NCBI GenBank assembly: GCA_036490215.1 | Contig: DASXEH010000063.1 | Span: 1-64,000, forward strand | Direction of reading: 5' to 3' | Source: JASHSH01 sp036490215 | Lineage (GTDB): Bacteria > Pseudomonadota > Alphaproteobacteria > Rhodospirillales > Magnetospirillaceae | DNA: 64,000 nt | Part shown: in pieces, positions 17,801 to 26,303 of the stretch | Layout: each line of letters begins with the position of its first letter | How positions within the stretch are numbered: position 1 is the first letter of the stretch | The notes under the pieces: model-generated | What the model saw: the letters and a program-made list of their open reading frames with translations, nothing else | What the model was told of the DNA's origin: nothing | The model's database searches: none | Position numbers and translations under genes: made by a program

Positions 17801-18101
17801 TATCGCGATCTAGGTCGAATTGAAGCGTGATACGCGCTTGACCGACGGTGCTGGACGAAGTCATCTCGGTCACGTCGGAGATGACGCCGAGATGCCGCTC
17901 CAACGGCTCGGTGACGCTGGTTGCCACCACCTCCGGGCTCGCGCCTGGCAACTGTCCCTGGACGCTGATCGTCGGGAAATCGATCTGTGGCAGCGGCGCG
18001 ACCGGCAGTCGGACATAGGCGATAGCGCCCGCCAACGAGATGCCGATAGTGAGGAGCGTCGTTGCGATCGGACGGCGGATGAATACCTCGGAGAAGCTCA
18101 T
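14820..18101 (-). CDS. mdtC: RND efflux permease, MdtC-like
   Basis: Inner-membrane RND pump subunit of 1093 residues. The N-terminus FIRRPIATTLLTIGISLAG is typical and the proton-relay helix carries the paired aspartates in VVDDAIVVLEN. It forms a heteromultimer with the preceding permease in MdtBC systems. It starts within the last bases of that gene (ATGA overlap). It is about 50 residues longer than usual because of a Ser/Thr/Ala-rich insertion at about residues 770-835 in the periplasmic docking region. That insertion is absent from the paired MdtB-like protein. It exports drugs, bile salts or phenolics in known relatives. Confidence 0.93.
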   Translation of the reverse strand: MSFSEVFIRRPIATTLLTIGISLAGAIAYVRLPVAPLPQIDFPTISVQGQLPGASPEVVATSVTEPLERHLGVISDVTEMTSSSTVGQARITLQFDLDRDIDGAARDVQAAINAARADLPANLRSNPTYRKVNPADSPIMILALTSKTLTQGQIYDAASSVLQQKFSQLAGIGQVTIGGGALPAVRVELNPTALYKYGIGLEDVRAALASANAHSPKGAIEGNGLHYQIYDNDQASKADQYRSLLVAYRNGAPVRLSDLGDVIDSVENIRSAGMADGKPSVLVILYRQPGANIIDTIDGVKSALPYLQASISSGIDMTIAVDRSTTIRSSLRDVEHTLLIAIMLVIGVVFVFLRNARATLIPSVAVPVSLVGTFGVMYLLGYSLDNLSLMALTIATGFVVDDAIVVLENITRRVEAGMPRFQASLLGAREVGFTVLSMSLSLIAVFIPVLAMGGFVGRIFHEFAVTLSVAIIVSLVISLTTTPMMCARIVKQYVSERQPGWLSRNLEKGFDAALEFYDRSLRVALAHPRLVVLVLIATLFLNVFLYIVIPKGLFPQEDTGLLVGGVQADQSISFQMMKNKLTQFMSILIKDPAIAHATGFTGGQGQTNSGFVFISLKALSERGLAADQVIARVSKELGQVPGASLFLQAAQDLRMGGRQSNAQYQYTLQADDLNDLYEWVPKITAALQKIPELTQVNSDQQQKGLESDVVIDRVTSSRLGINPSMIDNTLYDAFGQRDVSTIYNALNQYHVVMEVAPQYWQSPETLNDVYISTSGGTVGGTQSTNAVAGTVLASRQKTSASTVAQDTARNLANNSLAVSGHGSASTGAAVSSYSESMVPLAAVTKHRFGQTPLAVNHQGLFVASTISFNLIPGKSLSDAVAAISSASAEIGVPTSIHGTFQGTARVFQQSLQNEPYLIGAALIAIYVVLGILYESYVHPITILSTLPSAGVGALLALLLCNVELSVIATIGILLLIGIVKKNAIMMIDFALHVERTEGLNARDAIYKACLMRFRPIMMTTMAAIFGAIPLVISNAEGSELRKPLGIAIIGGLLVSQLLTLYTTPVVYLYLDRLRRSPDAKAAPHGPAEELGNA

Positions 18102-21100
18102 TCCGCGGGGCTCTCTTCCTGGTCGAGACCGGTCGATCGGCGCAGGCGACGTGCAATGCCATCAAAGGCGAGATAGATCACCGGCGTCGTGAAGAGGGTC
18201 AGCAATTGGCTGACGATCAGGCCGCCGACGATCGTCACACCCAGCGGGTTGCGCAGTTCCGACCCCGTTCCTGAGCCGATCATCAGCGGCAGCGCGCCAA
18301 GGATCGCGGCCATCGTCGTCATCAAGATCGGGCGCAGGCGTAAGAGACACGCCTGATGAATGGCTTCACGTGGCGATTTGCCTTCTTCGCGTTCGGCCAC
18401 CAAGGCGAAGTCGATCATCATGATCGCATTCTTCTTCACGATACCGATCAGAAGCACGATACCGATGATCGCGATCACGCCCAGATCGTCACCGGCCAGC
18501 ATCAACGCCAGCAGCGCACCGATACCGGCCGAAGGCAGCGTGGAGAGGATCGTGATCGGATGGATATAGCTCTCATAGAGAACGCCGAGCACGATATAGA
18601 CGGTCACGATCGCGGCCAGGATCAGGAACACTTCATTGCTGAGTGCCGCTTGGAAAGCCAGCGCCGCACCCTGCATCACGGTGAAGATGCTGGCCGGCAT
18701 CTGAATATCTTTTTCGGACTGCTGCAGGGTGGTGACGGCATCGCCCAGCGATGCGCCTGGCGCGAGGTTGAACGAGACCGTAGCGGCCGGGAACTGGCCG
18801 AGATGGCTGATCTGCAGTGGCGCTGTCTGCTCGGTGACTTTGGTGAGGGCCGATAGCGGCACTTGCCCCGTGGATGAAGCCGAGGACGGCAGATAAATAT
18901 TGGAGAGGTCCTTAGTCGTGATCTGCAGCGAAGGATCGGCTTCCATGATCACGCGCCGCTGGTTCGACTGGGTGTAAATCGTCGAAACGATACGCTGACC
19001 GAAAGCGTCGTAGAGCGCGTTATCCACGGTTGCCGGGGTGATGCCGAACCGCGCGGCGGAATCGCGATCGATGGTGATGTAGGCGGCCAAGCCATTTTGC
19101 TCGAGATCGCTCGCTACGCCCTCGAACTGATCGGACTTCTTATTCAGTTCATCGACCAGCTTTCCGGTCCAGGTGGCAAGCTCGTCTGGGTTGGCATCCT
19201 CTAGGATGAATTGATACTGCGTGCGGCTGACACTGGTATCGATCGTCAGATCCTGCACCGGCTGCATATAGAGGCTGATGCCTCTGACATTGGCGGTTTC
19301 CTTTTGGATATGACGAATGATGTCGCTGGCCGAGCTCTTGCGATCATCATGGGGTTTCAGGTTGATCAGGAAGCGGCCGCTGTTGAGCGTGATATTCGTG
19401 CCATCGACGCCGATGAACGATGTCAGGCTGGCGACGTCAGTGTCCTTGAGAATTGCATTCGCCAAAGCCTGTTGCCGATCAGCCATTGCGGCGAAGGACG
19501 TCGATTGCGGCGCTTCGGAAATCGCCTGGATCACGCCGGTATCTTGCACGGGGAAGAACCCCTTAGGCGCGACGGCGTAAAGGAAAATGGTCAGGCCCAG
19601 AGTCGCGACGGCGACAAGCAGGGTCAGAGCCTGCCGATCGAGAACCCAGTTGAGCGCGTGGTCGTAACCTGCGATCAGGCGATCGAACCATTCGCGATTG
19701 ACACGCTCGAAGGTGGATTCCTTCGTCTCTGAAGGCGGTTTCAGAATCTGCGCGCAGAGCATGGGTACCAAGGTCAATGACACCACAGCTGAGATCAGGA
19801 TCGTCACCGAGAGCGTGATGGCGAATTCGCGGAACAGGCGTCCGACCACATCGCCCATGAAGAGCAGCGGGATCAGCACTGCGATCAGCGAAATCGTCAG
19901 CGAGATGATGGTGAAGCCGATTTGCGCCGAGCCCTTGAGCGCGGCCTGCAGCGGCGTTTCGCCTTCTTCCAGGAAACGCGCGACGTTTTCGATCATCACG
20001 ATCGCATCGTCGACTACGAAGCCGGTGGCGATAGTCAGTGCCATCAGCGAGAGGTTGTTGATACTGAAGCCCAGCGCATACATCGCGGCGAAGGTGCCGA
20101 CCAACGACAGCGGCACCGAAAGGCTGGGAATGACCGTCGCGCGCCAATTGCGCAGGAACAGGAAGATCACCATCACCACCAGCGCCACGGCCAGGGTGAG
20201 TTCGAATTCGACGTCATCGACGGAAGCGCGGATGGTGACCGTGCGATCGGTCAGAACCGCCACGTCGATCGATTCCGGAAGCGATGACTGGAGCTGCGGC
20301 AGCAGCGCCTTGATGCTGTCGACAACCGAAATGACATTGGCGCCGGGCTGGCGCTGCACGTCGAGAATGATGGCCGGTATGGTCTCGTTGGCGGCCACAC
20401 CCATCCATGCACCGAGCTTGGTATTCTCGGCGCCGCCAACTACCTTGGCCACGTCCGACAGCAAGACCGGCGAGCCGTTCTTATAGGCGATCACCATCTT
20501 GGAATATTCGGTCGGGTCCTGAATCTGGTCGTTGGCATTGACCGTATAGGAGCGGGTGGGGCCGTCGAAATTGCCCTTTGGGATATTGACGTTGGAGTTG
20601 CTGACCGTGGTCCGCAGGTCGTCGATGTTCAGCCCATAGGCGGCCAGCTTGCGCGGGTCGAATTGAATGCGCACTGCGGGGCGTTGACCACCGTTGATGC
20701 TGACCAGGCCGACGCCCGACATCTGCGAGATCTTTTGCGCCAGCCGCGTATCCGCCATGTCCTCGATCTGCGGCAGCGGCATGGTCTTCGAGGTCAGCGC
20801 CAGTGTCAGGATCGGCGCATCGGCGGGATTGATCTTGGCGTAAATCGGCGGCGCGGGCAGATCGGCCGGGAGCAGATTGCCCGCCGCATTGATCGCGGCC
20901 TGCACTTCCTGCTCGGCGATGTCGAGCGACAGCGACAACGAGAACTGCAGCGTGATCACTGAAGCGCCGGCCGAACTCGACGACGACATCTGGTTCAATC
21001 CGGGCATCTCGCCGAATTGGACTTCGAGCGGCGCCGTGACTGAGGTGCTCATCACGTCCGGGCTGGCGCCCGGATAGAAGGTTTGGACCTGGATGGTCGG

Positions 21101-21226
21101 ATAGTCGACCTCGGGTAGTGCGGAAAGCGGCAGGTAGCGGAACGCCAGGACGCCGACCAGCAGGATCGCCACCATCAGCAGCGACGTGGCGACGGGACGC
21201 AGAACGAATGGACGCGATGGACTCAC
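18098..21226 (-). CDS. mdtB: RND efflux permease, MdtB-like
   Basis: RND pump subunit of 1042 residues, standard length. N-terminal PFVLRPVATSLLMVAILLVG helix, proton-relay helix VVDDAIVMIEN with both aspartates, twelve expected membrane helices and two large periplasmic loops. The start is GTG with a weak ribosome site 55 bases after the adaptor gene. It overlaps the MdtC-like gene by four bases. The two permeases are clearly paralogous but distinct, as in E. coli MdtB/MdtC, and should assemble together with the adaptor and the NodT channel. Confidence 0.93.
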   Translation of the reverse strand: MSPSRPFVLRPVATSLLMVAILLVGVLAFRYLPLSALPEVDYPTIQVQTFYPGASPDVMSTSVTAPLEVQFGEMPGLNQMSSSSSAGASVITLQFSLSLSLDIAEQEVQAAINAAGNLLPADLPAPPIYAKINPADAPILTLALTSKTMPLPQIEDMADTRLAQKISQMSGVGLVSINGGQRPAVRIQFDPRKLAAYGLNIDDLRTTVSNSNVNIPKGNFDGPTRSYTVNANDQIQDPTEYSKMVIAYKNGSPVLLSDVAKVVGGAENTKLGAWMGVAANETIPAIILDVQRQPGANVISVVDSIKALLPQLQSSLPESIDVAVLTDRTVTIRASVDDVEFELTLAVALVVMVIFLFLRNWRATVIPSLSVPLSLVGTFAAMYALGFSINNLSLMALTIATGFVVDDAIVMIENVARFLEEGETPLQAALKGSAQIGFTIISLTISLIAVLIPLLFMGDVVGRLFREFAITLSVTILISAVVSLTLVPMLCAQILKPPSETKESTFERVNREWFDRLIAGYDHALNWVLDRQALTLLVAVATLGLTIFLYAVAPKGFFPVQDTGVIQAISEAPQSTSFAAMADRQQALANAILKDTDVASLTSFIGVDGTNITLNSGRFLINLKPHDDRKSSASDIIRHIQKETANVRGISLYMQPVQDLTIDTSVSRTQYQFILEDANPDELATWTGKLVDELNKKSDQFEGVASDLEQNGLAAYITIDRDSAARFGITPATVDNALYDAFGQRIVSTIYTQSNQRRVIMEADPSLQITTKDLSNIYLPSSASSTGQVPLSALTKVTEQTAPLQISHLGQFPAATVSFNLAPGASLGDAVTTLQQSEKDIQMPASIFTVMQGAALAFQAALSNEVFLILAAIVTVYIVLGVLYESYIHPITILSTLPSAGIGALLALMLAGDDLGVIAIIGIVLLIGIVKKNAIMMIDFALVAEREEGKSPREAIHQACLLRLRPILMTTMAAILGALPLMIGSGTGSELRNPLGVTIVGGLIVSQLLTLFTTPVIYLAFDGIARRLRRSTGLDQEESPAE

Positions 21227-21281
21227 GGCTTACTCACTGACATCAGACTCAGCCGCGCACACCGCCGATCGATGCGGACGG

Positions 21282-22679
21282 TCATTGGCTGTCGCCAGAC
21301 GAATTGCTGTCCGACTTCTTGTGATGACGGTGTTCACCGGATGCTGTGCCATCCGACTTGTCGCCATTCTGTTTATCGCCCGATTGCTTATCGCCAGATT
21401 TGTCGGTGGGCTGCTGCTGGTTTCCGGGTGCGCCACTCGCGGGTGCCGTCTGCTGTCCGGAGGCATTTTCACTGTGCAAGACGACTTTGGCGCCGTCCTT
21501 CAGCTTGTCCGCGCCATCGACGACGACCTTGTCGCCAACTTGCAGACCGGATTGCACGGCAATGTTTTCGCCGTCAACCGGGCCGAGCTTGATCGGTTGC
21601 ATTTTCACAGTCTGGTCCGATTGGATCAGATAGACGAATGTCCCCGGCGCGCCACGCTGAACGGCTGCCGTCGGGATGATCGTCGCATCGTGCAGCGTAT
21701 TCACGGTCAGCACGATGTTGATGAACTGATTGGGGAACAAGGCTTCATCGGCATTGGCGAACTGCGCCTTCAGATTGACGGTGCCGGTGCTGGTGTTGAT
21801 CTGGCTATCAACGGCCGCCAGAGTGCCCGAGCCCAGATTGGTGGCGCCACTGCGGTCAAAAGCGGCGACGTTCAACTGCGCGCCCTGGTGCATCCGGCTC
21901 ATAACTGCGGTGATATTGTCCTCCGGCAGAGCAAATACCGCCGCAATGGGCTGCATTTGGGTGATCACGGCGATACCGGTGCCGGAACTGGAGGAGAGGG
22001 TGCCAGCCTGAACGTAGTTGCCGGGATCAACCAAGCGCAAACCAATCCGCCCGGTGATCGGCGAGACGACGCGTGTGTAGGAGAGGTTGAGCTTAGCCGT
22101 ATCGAGATTCGCTTGATCGACTTTGACCTGGCCGTCGTCCTGTTGGACCACGTATTCCTGATCTTCGGACTGCTGCCGCGCGATCGAGTTTTGTGCGGCG
22201 AGTGTCTTGTATCGGATCAGGTCAACCTGTGCTTCCTTCAGGACCGCCTGATCTTTGAGAAGCGTCCCTTGGGCTTGGTCGACGGTCGCCTGGAAGGGAC
22301 GCGGATCGATCTGAGCCAGAAGGTCACCCTGCTTGACCTCTTGTCCCTCATGGAAATCGACCGCGGTCAGCGGGCCCGCAACTTGGGACAGGACGGTTAC
22401 CGTATCAAGCGGGGTCACCGTACCCAGGGCGTTGATGGTGATCTTGACATCCCCTTTGGTCGCCGCCGCAAAGCCGACGGGCAGCGGGCCCGAAGAACGG
22501 AAGCCGCGCGCGGCCGGCGCGCCGGTTGTCGTATGCAGGCGATAGACGACGGCAGCGGCGATCAAAATGACGATGAGTCCCAGAACCCAGGGCCAGCGGG
22601 CTCGCCGCGCACGGGTTGGGGGCCGGGACGACCGATCGACGTCCAGGCGACGCCCGCCAGATTGATCAGGAATATTCAT
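21282..22679 (-). CDS. mdtA: RND periplasmic adaptor, MdtA-like
   Basis: Membrane-fusion protein of 465 residues from ATG 22679. One N-terminal anchor (WPWVLGLIVILIAAAVVY) is followed by biotinyl-lipoyl, coiled-coil and beta-barrel parts in the usual order (for example GTVTPLDTVTVLSQVAGPL near residue 80 and DPGNYVQAG in the lipoyl domain). The last 60 residues are an odd hydrophilic tail made of near repeats of SGDKQ and NGDKS ending in a His/Lys/Ser stretch. The tail is low complexity and probably disordered. First gene of the pump operon; the promoter must lie in 22680-23056. Confidence 0.92.
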   Translation of the reverse strand: MNIPDQSGGRRLDVDRSSRPPTRARRARWPWVLGLIVILIAAAVVYRLHTTTGAPAARGFRSSGPLPVGFAAATKGDVKITINALGTVTPLDTVTVLSQVAGPLTAVDFHEGQEVKQGDLLAQIDPRPFQATVDQAQGTLLKDQAVLKEAQVDLIRYKTLAAQNSIARQQSEDQEYVVQQDDGQVKVDQANLDTAKLNLSYTRVVSPITGRIGLRLVDPGNYVQAGTLSSSSGTGIAVITQMQPIAAVFALPEDNITAVMSRMHQGAQLNVAAFDRSGATNLGSGTLAAVDSQINTSTGTVNLKAQFANADEALFPNQFINIVLTVNTLHDATIIPTAAVQRGAPGTFVYLIQSDQTVKMQPIKLGPVDGENIAVQSGLQVGDKVVVDGADKLKDGAKVVLHSENASGQQTAPASGAPGNQQQPTDKSGDKQSGDKQNGDKSDGTASGEHRHHKKSDSNSSGDSQ

Positions 22680-23056
22680 TTTTGGGCCTGTACCTGCCAA
22701 TTCGAGAAAACGAAACCAAAGTCACCAGGGTCGAGGTGACGGAATCTGCCGCGGGCGCGACATGCTCGCCGAAAGGCCAGCTAACCTAATGTAACGGATT
22801 GCCCTGGCAATATTATTTCGGTCTCGTCACAACGCTGCAACGTTCGGTTATCGCCGGGACTGGATAGAACCCGACAACACCTTTAACCTTTGACGGACCG
22901 GGGCTCCAATCAGGGCGAACCCGCTCCGTATTGCAGGTACCTTAGCCGTATCTTTGATGCGGCGGTGATCTCTGGGGCATTAGCCACAAAATGATCCCGA
23001 AGGCGGCCTGAATCAGCCGCCTACCCGTTCCGATGCTGAGATGTTGACCGAGAACT
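22680..23056. promoter_or_regulatory. 377-base gap with the efflux-operon promoter region
   Basis: Gap between the MdtA-like gene and ThuA, both on the minus strand. Near 23001-23022 a short hairpin (AGGCGGC / GCCGCCT, loop of 8) may mark the end of the ThuA transcript but has no T-run. An AT-rich patch around 22805-22825 (TAATAT on the minus strand) is a possible -10 for the efflux operon, but I cannot find a well-spaced -35. No ORF that I would support. Confidence 0.35.
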
Positions 23057-23698
23057 TTAACGGGCGGCCCAGAGCATGCCCCGGTGAAGGATCGTCTTCA
23101 TTTGTGGGACATTGAACTCGCTGCTGACATGGCCGAGCGAGCTATAGAACACGCGGCCTTGACCATGGTGACGCTTCCATACCACCGGCATCACCACACC
23201 CTTGATCCAGGATGCGTGGTCGCCGGAGAAAGTGGTGGTGGCCAGCACCTCGTTCGAGGGATCGACATGCATGTAGTACTGCTCGGAGCGGTAGTCGAAG
23301 TCCTCGATCCCTTCCATCACCGGGTCGTCGCTCTTTGAAACGTTGACGCGATAGTCGATGACGCTGCCGGGATGGGCGACCCATTGCCCACCGCACATGA
23401 AGTGGTAATCGACCGCCTCACGGAATGCGTCGCCCATGCCGCCGTGATAGCCGGCCAGACCGACGCCGCCGCGCACTGCCTTGGTCAGATTATCGAGCTC
23501 TTCCTTCTCGATCTTGATCATGGTGCAGATCGGCACGATCAGGCTCATATCGGCGATGGCGGGGTCGGCGAAGGCTTCCGTCGTGTTTTCGACATAGACG
23601 GTAAAGCCCGACTCTTCGAGCATGCTTCGGACGATCTGGGCGCCTTGCTCCGGCTCATGCCCCTTCCAGCCGCCCCAAACGATCAGTGCTTCACGCAT
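23057..23698 (-). CDS. thuA: ThuA-like protein
   Basis: ThuA family (glutamine-amidotransferase-like flavodoxin fold), 213 residues. The start ALIVWGGWKGHEP is the family signature; GYHGG near residue 83 and HPGS-IDYRVN follow, and the HGQGRVFYSSLGH motif sits near the C-terminus. In Rhizobium/Sinorhizobium ThuA and ThuB act on trehalose and related disaccharides through 3-keto intermediates. Here it follows a Gfo/Idh oxidoreductase and a ROK regulator on the same strand, which repeats the ThuB-ThuA pairing. Its catalytic details remain poorly known. Confidence 0.85.
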   Translation of the reverse strand: MREALIVWGGWKGHEPEQGAQIVRSMLEESGFTVYVENTTEAFADPAIADMSLIVPICTMIKIEKEELDNLTKAVRGGVGLAGYHGGMGDAFREAVDYHFMCGGQWVAHPGSVIDYRVNVSKSDDPVMEGIEDFDYRSEQYYMHVDPSNEVLATTTFSGDHASWIKGVVMPVVWKRHHGQGRVFYSSLGHVSSEFNVPQMKTILHRGMLWAAR

Positions 23699-23720
23699 GG
23701 TTCTGTCCTCGATCTGAATT

Positions 23721-24824
23721 TTAGAGTGATCCCGGCGTCAGGCCGGTGCGCAGTGGTGCCGGCCGCTCGGGCTGGCTTTTGATTTTAATGTGACGGCCCG
23801 ATTCGGAGGAAATCTGGAAAGCCTCCATCACCTCGAGCACATGGAAGGCGAGGTCGCCATTGGCTCGGTGCGCGCGCTTCTTGCGGATTGCATGCGCCAT
23901 ATCGGCCACGCCGATGATGCGATAGTTGCCATCGGCATAGATGTGTTCGGTCGGCACAACGTGCCAATCCTCGCCGGGGCCGGCCAACTCGATATCGCCG
24001 CCGAATGTGTTCGGATCGGGCACGGCCAGCGCCGCCTTGGTGCCATAGAGTTCGATCGGCTTGTGACGATGACGCGGCACGTCGAAGCTCATGCCGATGG
24101 TGATCACGGCGCCGGAGGCGAATTCCATCGTGCCCGCCACGTGGGTCGTGACTTCGACGGGGATCTTCTTGCCTTTCAGCGGTTCACTGGTAATGACGCG
24201 CGTCTTACGCGTGCGCGAGGTGATGCCGGCGACCCGCGCGACAGGCCCGAGAAGGTTGACCAGCGACGTGATGTAATAGGGGCCCATATCGAGCATCGGC
24301 CCGCCGCCCTTGAGATAATAGAAGCCGGGATTGGGATGCCAGCGCTCGTGGCCGGGGCACATGAAGAAGGCGGTGCCGCCCATCACCGTGCCGATCGCGC
24401 CACTGTCGACCAGCTTACGACTGGTCTGCTGCCCGCCGCCCAGAAAAGTATCCGGCGCACAGCCGACGCGAAGCTTGCGCTTCTTGGCCTCGGCGAGAAG
24501 CTTCTTGGCCTGTGCCGTTTCGGTGCCCAGCGGCTTTTCGGAATGGACGTGTTTCCCGGCCCGCAGCGCCTTGAGGCCGACTTCGACATGAGCCAGCGGT
24601 ACGGTGAGATTGACGACGACGGCGATGGAGGGATCGGCCAGTAACTCGTCGACCGATTTCGCGACCAGGCCAAATTCGGAGGCACGCGCCTTGGCCACAT
24701 CCGGGTTGAGGTCGGCCACCGCGCGGATATCGAGAATCGGAAAGGTCTTTGCCGCCTTCAGATAGGCGCCACTGATATTGCCACAGCCGATGATGCCGAT
24801 GCCGACGCGTTCCACCCTGGTCAT
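23721..24824 (-). CDS. Gfo/Idh/MocA oxidoreductase, ThuB-like
   Basis: NAD(P)-dependent sugar oxidoreductase of 367 residues. The Rossmann motif GIIGCGNISGAYLK is near the N-terminus and the catalytic-lysine motif SEKPLG follows near residue 93-98. The C-terminal alpha/beta domain has the MDMGPYYI-type stretch LDMGPYYITSLV. I place the start at ATG 24824, where homology begins; the ribosome site is poor, and the gene follows the ROK stop by 17 bases, so coupling is likely. With ThuA downstream it probably oxidises a glycoside to its 3-keto form or reduces such a product. Confidence 0.88.
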   Translation of the reverse strand: MTRVERVGIGIIGCGNISGAYLKAAKTFPILDIRAVADLNPDVAKARASEFGLVAKSVDELLADPSIAVVVNLTVPLAHVEVGLKALRAGKHVHSEKPLGTETAQAKKLLAEAKKRKLRVGCAPDTFLGGGQQTSRKLVDSGAIGTVMGGTAFFMCPGHERWHPNPGFYYLKGGGPMLDMGPYYITSLVNLLGPVARVAGITSRTRKTRVITSEPLKGKKIPVEVTTHVAGTMEFASGAVITIGMSFDVPRHRHKPIELYGTKAALAVPDPNTFGGDIELAGPGEDWHVVPTEHIYADGNYRIIGVADMAHAIRKKRAHRANGDLAFHVLEVMEAFQISSESGRHIKIKSQPERPAPLRTGLTPGSL

Positions 24825-24841
24825 CCTTATATTGTTGGAGA

Positions 24842-26089
24842 TTATGTTGTTGCCGGTCCTGTCGTATTCCAGGGCGCGCCATAGAGATCGCGCAGCGTCA
24901 TAGCCGCTGCGCCGCGCGCCCACATATCCGCGCCCCACTGGTGCACCACGATCTCCGACACATCGGTGAGATTGGCGGGTGTCAGCGAAGATACGGTCGA
25001 GCGCAACGGCGAGAGGAACAGATCGCCCGCGCTGAGAGCGGCGCCTGCGAGAATCACTTTCGGCGGCGCGAAGAGCGCAATCAGATTGGCGATGGCGAAT
25101 CCGAGCGCTTCGCCGGCAGTGGCGAGTACGCCCAGCACACGTTGATCGCCGGCCTCGGCCAGTTCGACAACACGTGCCATGCCGCGCACGCTCCGGCGCA
25201 ACGATTCCGCCTCGCCGTTGAGCAGCGCCGCGACTTCTTCGAGAATTGCCGCCTCCGACGCCACTTCCGACAAACGCCCAACACCCGAGCCGCCATTGCT
25301 GCCTGTCGCCGGCGGCCGGAATAGAAGATCGCCCAGATCCGGGCTGATGCCATTGGCGCCGCGAAATAGCTCGCCATTGTGGATGACGCCAAGGCCGAGA
25401 TTGTGCTCAACGCTGACAACGATGAAATCGTCGAGGCCGCGCCCCATGCCGAACCAATGCTCGGCCAGAGTGACTAGATTGACGTCGCTGTCGACCGAAG
25501 CATCGATGCCGAGGCGCGATTTCAGCTCGGCGGCGAAGGGCACATCGCGTTCGCGGAAGATCGGGCTTTGCCGGCATACACCGGCGGCGCGCTCGACGAC
25601 CCCCGGCAGACCGACGCAGACGCCATTGATCTTATCCATGGTCAGATCGGCGTCGGCGATACAGCGGCGCACCCCGTCCTCGACCAGATCGGCGATCACC
25701 GAGACGGGCTGGCGATCGATGCGGATCGGCAGGGTGAGCGTCTTCAGCACGTCAGCGCGGAAATTGGTGGTCGCCACCGTGATCTGATCGGGGGCTAGCT
25801 TCACCCCGACGACGAAGGCGGCGTCGGGGTTGAGCTCCAGCATCACCCGCGGGCGGCCACGCCCAACCCCGTCCTTGGCGGCATCTTTGGCATCGCGCAC
25901 CGAGTCGATGGCGCGCGGCACGATCAGCGCGTCGTCGAGCAGAGCCGCGGTGATCGCAGAGACCGTGGTCGGGCTGAGCTGGGTGCGATCCGAAATCTCC
26001 ACTCGCGCGATCGGGCCGAAGCGGCGGATCGCGTCCATGACATGAAAACGATTGATGGCCCGCATCAGTTCGGGATCGGCAGTTTTCAT
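24842..26089 (-). CDS. ROK-family transcriptional regulator lacking the zinc motif
   Basis: NagC/XylR-type repressor of 415 residues. An N-terminal winged helix (about residues 10-60, ARVEISDRTQLSPTTVSAIT) precedes a ROK actin-like domain. VDSDVNLVTLAEHWFG carries the conserved Asp of the sugar-kinase fold. The usual ROK zinc signature (His, then CxCGxxGCxE) is missing: the region after FRGANGISPDLGDLLF reads PPATGSNGGSGVGRLSE. A DNA-binding protein without kinase activity is therefore most likely. It is divergent from the sugar importer and probably controls both directions through the gap 26090-26303. Confidence 0.9.
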   Translation of the reverse strand: MKTADPELMRAINRFHVMDAIRRFGPIARVEISDRTQLSPTTVSAITAALLDDALIVPRAIDSVRDAKDAAKDGVGRGRPRVMLELNPDAAFVVGVKLAPDQITVATTNFRADVLKTLTLPIRIDRQPVSVIADLVEDGVRRCIADADLTMDKINGVCVGLPGVVERAAGVCRQSPIFRERDVPFAAELKSRLGIDASVDSDVNLVTLAEHWFGMGRGLDDFIVVSVEHNLGLGVIHNGELFRGANGISPDLGDLLFRPPATGSNGGSGVGRLSEVASEAAILEEVAALLNGEAESLRRSVRGMARVVELAEAGDQRVLGVLATAGEALGFAIANLIALFAPPKVILAGAALSAGDLFLSPLRSTVSSLTPANLTDVSEIVVHQWGADMWARGAAAMTLRDLYGAPWNTTGPATT

Positions 26090-26203
26090 TGCTTCAGTGG
26101 TTTCGGATGGAGGGCAAAGATTTATTCCGGGTGAAGGAGTTATTTTCGTTCAGCATAGGTCCTGTCAACGCAAAACTGGCGATATTTCTGGGAAAACCCC
26201 CAA

Positions 26204-26221
26204 TTTGCTTGACTCACCAAA
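26204..26221. promoter_or_regulatory. possible ROK operator dyad with -35-like TTGACT
   Basis: An 18-base dyad, TTTG (26204-26207) and CAAA (26218-26221) with one more matched inner pair, contains TTGACT (26209-26214), a -35-like hexamer for the rightward importer gene. It is placed between the divergent ROK and binding-protein genes. No well-spaced consensus -10 is visible, so the promoter is uncertain. Confidence 0.35.
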
Positions 26222-26260
26222 GGCCCTTGGACAGATTTAATACGCATCTCACAAAAAATA

Positions 26261-26277
26261 GCGCGGCTAAGCCGTGC
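26261..26277 (+). promoter_or_regulatory. 5' leader hairpin of the sugar binding-protein gene
   Basis: Seven-base arms GCGCGGC (26261-26267) and GCCGTGC (26271-26277), one G-U pair, loop TAA. It ends 26 bases before the ATG, just upstream of the AGGGAGG ribosome site. A similar hairpin precedes the binding-protein gene at 33644. Confidence 0.45.
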
Positions 26278-26303
26278 TGAAAAGCCGTATCAGGGAGGGC
26301 CTC

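Noticed and set aside
21186..22739. 517-codon plus-strand open frame opposite the MdtA-like adaptor
   Set aside because: Antisense to a well-defined adaptor gene; composition (Arg, Asp, Leu) is that of a mirrored GC-rich frame.
26090..26303. Riboswitch in the divergent sugar gap
   Set aside because: Only a single short hairpin and a dyad are visible; no conserved aptamer pattern that I can recognise.
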